In this document: in pieces, positions 60,423 to 64,000 of the stretch
Numbering within the stretch: position 1 is the first letter of the stretch
How the letters are laid out: each line of letters begins with the position of its first letter
Origin: CAZMYM01 sp964620325
Lineage (GTDB): Bacteria > Bipolaricaulota > Bipolaricaulia > UBA7950 > UBA9294
Assembly: GCA_964620325.1 (NCBI GenBank)
Contig: CAZUIM010000005.1
Span: 40,203-104,202 of the forward strand
Direction of reading: 5' to 3'
DNA length: 64,000 bases
Translations under genes and position numbers: made by a program
The notes under the pieces: generated by a model
Told to the model about the DNA's origin: nothing
Seen by the model: only the letters and a program-made list of their open reading frames with translations
Databases searched by the model: none

Positions 60423-62408
60423 TCACGCTCGCAGATCCGGCCGTTCGCCGAGCGCGGCGAAGGCGAACGCCCAGCGATCGGCGACCTCGTCGAACAACTT
60501 CCCTTTCGGCTTGCCGAGTCCGTGCCCCGCCCGCTTGTCGACCCGCAACAGGATCGGCGTTCCCCTCGACTGCGCCGCCTGCAGCGCCGCGGCGAACTTG
60601 TGACTGTGCGCCGGGAAAACGCGATCGTCGTGATCGGCCGTCGTGATCAGGGTCGGCGGATAGGCGGTCCCCGGCTTCACATTGTGGTACGGCGAGTACC
60701 CGTAGAGAATCGGGAACATCGCCGCGTCATCCGGCGACCCGTAGTCCGACACCCAGAAGGATCCGACCGTGAACAGGTGGAACCGGAGCATGTCGAGGAC
60801 GCCGACGGCGGGGAGGCTGGCGCTGTACAGGTCGGGCCGCTTCGTCATGCAGGCGCCGACGAGAAGGCCTCCGTTGCTCCGACCGTAGATCGCCAGTTTC
60901 GGTGTCGACGTCCGGCCCGTCTCGATCAGCCACTCGGCGACGGCGATGAAGTCCGAGAAGACGTTCGGACGGTTCTCCCTCGCCCCGGCCTCATGCCACG
61001 ATCGCCCAAACTCTCCGCCGCCGCGAAGGCAAGCGACCGCGAGCTGGCCGCCGAGGTCGAGCCACGACAGGTGCTCGATCCGGAAGTGCGGAGACATCGA
61101 GATGTTGAACCCGCCGTATCCGTAGAGGCAGGTCGGAGTCCCCGGACCGGCCTCGACGCCTCGCTTGCGGGTCACGAAGACCGGAACGCGGATGCCTTCG
61201 GCCGTCTCGACGAGGTGGGTCTCGGTCTCGTACGCGCTCGGACCGAACGGAAGGTTCCCCTGTCGAAACGGCGTCGTCTCGCCGGTCGCCGTGTCGTGCG
61301 AGAAGACGACGTTCGGATGTGTGAAGTCGGCATACGAGAAGTAGATCTTCGATCCGCCCTCCTCCCGCTCGATCCAGGGAATCGAGCCGGCGCCCGGTAG
61401 CTCGATATCGTGAAGGAGGCGCCCACTCGGATCGCGAACCGAGAGTCTCGCCACCGCATTCTCCAGGATGCACACGACGAACCGACCGTCGACCCACTCG
61501 GCAGTCTCGATCGTTCCATCCGATTCGGAGACGGACTCGGTCCACGCCGACGGTCCCGGTCGGTCGATGTCGACGGCGACGATCCGTCCGAGCGGGGCAG
61601 CGTGCGTCGTCAGGAAGTAGAACGTCCGGTCCTCGTTTCCGAGGAAGGTGTAGGTCGCGTCGAAGTCGGGCATCAGGTCGACGACCACCCGATCGGGCGA
61701 TCCAAGATCGATGTAGCTGACGCGATTCTCACGGTACGTTCCCCTGAAGGTGCTGATGACGAGGAAGCGGCCGTCGGTCGTCACGTGTCCGAAGGACATC
61801 CACCGCGGCTCATCCGGATGCTCCTGGATCAGTTCGTCCTGGACTTGCGAATCGCCGAGCCGGTGAAACCGCAGGCTCCGCTTCGCCGCCGCCGCCTTGA
61901 GCGCCTCATCCGGTGGGGGCGGCTCCGACGCCGCGTAGAAGAAGCCGGAGCTGTCGGGAAGCCAGCTCGGCGCCGGGAACTTGAGCCACTCCAGCTCGTC
62001 CGACAGATGCTCTCCGGTGTCGACGTCGAGGACCCGCCACGACTGCCAATCGGACCCCGCCTCCGCCAGCCCGTAGGCCAGATACCGGCCGCACGGGCTC
62101 GGCACGAACTCCGTGATCGAGATCGTCCCGTCCTCGGCCAACGTCTCGGGGTCGACGAGGCAACGCGCTTCGCCGTCGACCGCATCGACCCAAACCAACG
62201 AGGGCTGCCGCGCGTCCCGGAACGGGATCTGTGCCAGCACAGATCGCGTGAGCGCGTTCTGAGCGTCGGTCCACGCCTCCGTCTCCGGCGCGTCGACGTC
62301 CTCGAGCCATCGATACGGATCGGGAACGCGAGTGTCGTGGAGGACATCGGCGTGGTCGGAACGGCGCGTCGGTGGATAGTCGAACGAGCGACTGACGAAC
62401 GGATTCAT
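60423..62408 (-). CDS. prolyl oligopeptidase (S9A)
   Basis: This 661-residue serine peptidase cuts proline-containing peptides. The N-terminus YPPTRRSDHADVLHDTRVPD is typical. The catalytic Ser is in IYGRSNGGLLVG, the Asp in TTADHDDRVFPAHSHKF and the His in KRAGHGLGKP. Compared with family members of about 690-720, roughly 30 residues of the first propeller blades are absent near residue 66 (IPFRDAR joins QPSLVWVD). GGAGGAGG precedes ATG 62408. No signal peptide is seen. Confidence 0.92.
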   Translation of the reverse strand: MNPFVSRSFDYPPTRRSDHADVLHDTRVPDPYRWLEDVDAPETEAWTDAQNALTRSVLAQIPFRDARQPSLVWVDAVDGEARCLVDPETLAEDGTISITEFVPSPCGRYLAYGLAEAGSDWQSWRVLDVDTGEHLSDELEWLKFPAPSWLPDSSGFFYAASEPPPPDEALKAAAAKRSLRFHRLGDSQVQDELIQEHPDEPRWMSFGHVTTDGRFLVISTFRGTYRENRVSYIDLGSPDRVVVDLMPDFDATYTFLGNEDRTFYFLTTHAAPLGRIVAVDIDRPGPSAWTESVSESDGTIETAEWVDGRFVVCILENAVARLSVRDPSGRLLHDIELPGAGSIPWIEREEGGSKIYFSYADFTHPNVVFSHDTATGETTPFRQGNLPFGPSAYETETHLVETAEGIRVPVFVTRKRGVEAGPGTPTCLYGYGGFNISMSPHFRIEHLSWLDLGGQLAVACLRGGGEFGRSWHEAGARENRPNVFSDFIAVAEWLIETGRTSTPKLAIYGRSNGGLLVGACMTKRPDLYSASLPAVGVLDMLRFHLFTVGSFWVSDYGSPDDAAMFPILYGYSPYHNVKPGTAYPPTLITTADHDDRVFPAHSHKFAAALQAAQSRGTPILLRVDKRAGHGLGKPKGKLFDEVADRWAFAFAALGERPDLRA

Positions 62409-62439
62409 GGAGCCTCCTCCGCGATCTCCAGACCGACAG

Positions 62440-62468
62440 AGCGTACCGGCCGATCGGCGTTCGCTCAA
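62440..62468 (-). promoter_or_regulatory. promoter of the oligopeptidase-nagA pair
   Basis: TTGAGC (62468-62463) and TACGCT (62445-62440) on the minus strand are spaced by 17 bases, about 31 bases before ATG 62408. Confidence 0.6.
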
Positions 62469-62543
62469 TGGACGTCGGCGACCATTCCGGCCGCAGGATG
62501 AGACGCCCTTTCGTCCCGCTGTGCCGATCCCCGGGCCAGCGGG

Positions 62544-62549
62544 TACAGT
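62544..62549 (+). promoter_or_regulatory. -10 box 6 bases before a start codon
   Basis: TACAGT is followed by 6 bases and ATG 62556. No ribosome site is visible, which fits a leaderless message. Confidence 0.45.
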
Positions 62550-62555
62550 CCAACC

Positions 62556-62933
62556 ATGAGGAAGCAGTACCACCTCCGACGGAGTGCGAATGGACTGCTC
62601 GCGTGGGACATCGACCGACTCGTCGAGCTCTCGAAGGACGTCGACCCAGTCGACGTTCCCCTCTCCGACATCGTCGAGCTGGACGAGACGTTCTGGTTCG
62701 ACCACGCGGGACAGACGCCGACCTGCCGCCGCGTCGCGCTCCACGCCAGGCTGATCGCGGAGACCGACCTCGCCCATCCGATCATCCTCTCCTCCGATGG
62801 ACGCGTGATGGACGGAATGCACCGCGTCTGCAGGGCGCTGATCGAGGGGCGGGAGACGATCCGGGCCGTCCGATTCGACGTCGATCCGGAGCCGGACTAC
62901 GTCGACGTGGCGCCAGAAGACCTATCCTACTGA
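62556..62933 (+). CDS. small stand-alone ParB/Srx-like protein
   Basis: This 125-residue protein carries the ParB N-terminal-like motif PIILSSDGRVMDGMHRVCRAL (the GxxRxxA-type box is GMHRVCRAL). There is no helix-turn-helix, so it is not a chromosome-partition ParB. Small proteins like this are annotated only as ParB-like, and some Srx/ParB folds bind or hydrolyse nucleotides. Its function is unknown. It stands at the edge of the lower-GC region. Confidence 0.7.
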   Translation: MRKQYHLRRSANGLLAWDIDRLVELSKDVDPVDVPLSDIVELDETFWFDHAGQTPTCRRVALHARLIAETDLAHPIILSSDGRVMDGMHRVCRALIEGRETIRAVRFDVDPEPDYVDVAPEDLSY

Positions 62934-63021
62934 GCATCCGCCCGTGGGACCTTGCCCGCACAACGACTCGCAGACACGGACGCTGGACGTAGGACATCGT
63001 GAGTATATAGGTACTAGGGTC

Positions 63022-63050
63022 TTGTCTTAGTATGTGACATGCGCTATACT
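63022..63050 (+). promoter_or_regulatory. promoter of the RiPP locus
   Basis: TTGTCT (63022-63027) and TATACT (63045-63050) are exactly 17 bases apart. The surrounding sequence is A+T-richer than the rest of the window. Transcription would start near 63057. Confidence 0.7.
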
Positions 63051-63056
63051 CCGCGT

Positions 63057-63208
63057 AACTCACTGCTGCGGAATGCGAGCCCATCTGCCTGCGCTCGTGA
63101 GGGTCGATGAGCTCACGGCACGGAGCGGGCTCAGCGTCGCTCTTGCTGAGAGCACACGAGGGCAGCGATGGGTACGCGGTAGCACCCGCGAAGGGAGGTG
63201 AACTGACA
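63057..63208 (+). promoter_or_regulatory. long 5' leader of the RiPP precursor gene
   Basis: A leader of about 150 bases precedes the precursor. It can form several stems, including GGGT/ACCC around GCGGTAG at about 63166-63187, directly before GGGAGGTGA. Such a position could control ribosome access. No known riboswitch class is identified. Confidence 0.35.
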
Positions 63209-63331
63209 GTGGCCGATTTCGAGATCCTGGAACTCACTGCAGAAGAACTCAGTGCGATTCCGGACTTCATCGGGGAGCTGGCACTTGGCTGCGGCTATGT
63301 GCTCTGTGGAGCATGCGGCAATCCTACCTGA
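63209..63331 (+). CDS. RiPP precursor peptide, cysteine-containing core
   Basis: This 40-residue peptide starts at GTG 63209 with GGGAGGTGA 7 bases upstream. Residues 2-26 form an acidic, amphipathic leader (ILELTAEELSAIPDFIGEL). The C-terminus GCGYVLCGACGNPT carries Cys at 28, 33 and 36 and looks like a core region. It is followed by a stem-loop and a radical SAM gene with an N-terminal leader-binding-like domain. An upstream in-frame ATG at 63107 would give a longer form, but no ribosome site supports it. I recognise no named RiPP family. Confidence 0.75.
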   Translation: MADFEILELTAEELSAIPDFIGELALGCGYVLCGACGNPT

Positions 63332-63347
63332 GTCTGGAGGGCTGGCG

Positions 63348-63387
63348 GACGACCAGGGGCGGCCGAATCTAGGCGGCTCTGGTCGTC
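63348..63387 (+). other. stem-loop between precursor and maturase genes
   Basis: GACGACCAG (63348-63356) pairs perfectly with CTGGTCGTC (63379-63387) around 22 bases that can pair further. No T-run follows. It probably stabilises the precursor part of the mRNA or limits read-through into the maturase gene. Confidence 0.65.
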
Positions 63388-63405
63388 TCATGCTAAAGGG
63401 GGACC

Positions 63406-63963
63406 ATGAGCAGGTGGAGGTTCTTCGACAGGCAGGATGGCGAGAATCTCGTGGCGCTTGATCTGGAGAGCCTCAGATTCTTCGGAGTGGGAGCCAAGGC
63501 GGCCGAGATACTGAGCCTGGCGGACGAGGGTATGGACTGCCGCGGCATCTCGGCCAAGCTTGAGATCTTACCGTCACAGGTGTCCTCCGTGATTCAGCGC
63601 GCGCAGTGCTGTAGGGGATTCCAAGACGAGTCCGACGGGACGCCGCACGCGCTCGCCAAGCTCTCACTTCACGTGGCTCACCTCTGCAATCTCCAATGTA
63701 CCTACTGCTACGCTCAGGGAGGAGACTACGGACAGGGCCCAAGCATGATGTCGCAGAGTGTCGCACGATCCGCAGTGGACTCCATGGCTGAGAGGTACGG
63801 TCGGATTGACACGGTCCAGTTCTTCGGCGGCGAGCCTCTTCTCAACTGGCCTACAATCCTCTCTGTGTGCGAGTATCTTGGCAGTTCTGCATGTGCTCTC
63901 TCGCCAAAGCCTCACACCGGCATCGTCACGAATCTTACCTACTACCGGTTGGTTTTGCAATAG
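63406..63963 (+). CDS. radical SAM RiPP maturase, prematurely ended
   Basis: Residues 1-80 resemble a PqqD-like leader-binding domain (LVALDLESLRFFGVGAKAAEILSLADEG). The radical SAM core begins with HVAHLCNLQCTYCYAQGGDY (CxxxCxxC) and includes QFFGGEPLLNWP. The frame ends at TAG 63961, after 185 residues, shortly after the GIVTN segment of beta-strand 3. A complete SPASM-type maturase has about 400 or more residues, so the C-terminal two thirds is missing in this frame. AAAGGGGG precedes ATG 63406. Codon use differs from the genes before 62.9 kb. Confidence 0.8.
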   Translation: MSRWRFFDRQDGENLVALDLESLRFFGVGAKAAEILSLADEGMDCRGISAKLEILPSQVSSVIQRAQCCRGFQDESDGTPHALAKLSLHVAHLCNLQCTYCYAQGGDYGQGPSMMSQSVARSAVDSMAERYGRIDTVQFFGGEPLLNWPTILSVCEYLGSSACALSPKPHTGIVTNLTYYRLVLQ

Positions 63964-64000
63964 ACTTACAGAGTTCGCACTCTGGAGGTTCATGCACCGC
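63935..64000 (-). other. possible 3' end of a minus-strand gene entering from outside the window
   Basis: Reading from the window edge on the minus strand, an open frame gives HEPPECELCKSIAKPTGSR and a TAA at 63937-63935. It would lie exactly where the radical SAM sequence loses its family pattern. Only 66 bases are visible, so this is weak. An inserted mobile gene is one explanation. Confidence 0.25.

Noticed and set aside
63160..63200. T-box-like core (GGTAGCACCCGCG) in the RiPP leader
   Set aside because: It only loosely resembles the GGTGGNACCGCG core. There is no proper UGGN bulge and no recognisable stem I with specifier loop.
63935..64000. Named insertion sequence at the window end
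   Set aside because: Only 66 bases are visible, with no terminal repeat or recognisable transposase motif; kept only as a low-confidence possibility.

Overview
The window comes from a high-GC bacterium with densely packed genes. Start codons are often GTG, and neighbouring genes often overlap by 4 bases (GTGA or ATGA). No rRNA, tRNA, CRISPR array or intact insertion sequence is visible. SecD, YajC, a lipoprotein with a lipobox, hopanoid genes and a TatT-like protein suggest a free-living organism with a diderm-type or complex envelope. Citrate cleavage genes (aclB, aclA) next to icd and acn point to a reductive TCA cycle, or at least ATP-dependent citrate cleavage. I cannot fix the phylum from sequence alone. 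An uncultured deep-branching phylum is likely; the PKD lipoprotein style would fit Bipolaricaulota-like genomes, and rTCA plus hopanoids would fit Nitrospirota-like ones.

Layout. 0.3-7.6 kb (minus strand): acn, an IclR regulator, icd, aclB and aclA, the citrate side of the (reductive) TCA cycle, closed by a clear terminator. 8.2-21.2 kb (minus strand): one long run of coupled genes. It starts with a DUF3467 protein, a NarL-type sensor kinase and two response regulators. It continues through a polyprenyl diphosphate synthase, hpnH, hpnG, ispG, squalene-hopene cyclase, ispH, yjbQ, hpnC, hpnD and hpnE. The last two MEP-pathway enzymes, squalene formation, cyclisation and side-chain addition are thus made together, apparently beside a dedicated two-component system. 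21.4-25.6 kb: a FucI-like protein, an MscS channel, a DUF401 transporter and a small duplicated cysteine protein. 25.6-26.4 kb: a repeat-rich non-coding stretch with a heptamer array and a 168-base tandem repeat copied from the 3' end of the next gene. 26.3-36.9 kb: housekeeping genes (hydroxyacid dehydrogenase, rnhA, holA, secD, yajC, mgtE, YbaK-like, pepF-like, HD protein, TauE-like, asparaginase-like). 37-42 kb: a ClpB-type AAA+ protein without its middle domain under a CIRCE-like operator, then pyrB with a dihydropyrimidinase-like gene, and an MTH1-like Nudix hydrolase.

42.2-48.2 kb: a three-gene signalling operon made of an NMT1/THI5-type periplasmic binding protein, a 1018-residue sensor kinase and a REC-PAS-PAS-HD-GYP output protein. 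48.6-59.2 kb is more variable. It has a gene broken at a C8 tract, a GNAT pseudogene, a glyoxalase remnant, a DUF1177 protein with an internal deletion, a propeller-like membrane-anchored protein coupled to a sulfotransferase, and a TatT-like protein. 59.2-62.4 kb holds nagA and a prolyl oligopeptidase. From about 62.95 kb to the end the base and codon use change. A good promoter leads to a 40-residue cysteine-containing precursor peptide, then a stem-loop, then a radical SAM maturase that stops early. This looks like a transferred, probably undescribed, radical-SAM RiPP locus running off the window.

Several genes outside operons have a -10 box 5-7 bases before the start codon, so leaderless transcripts are probably common here.
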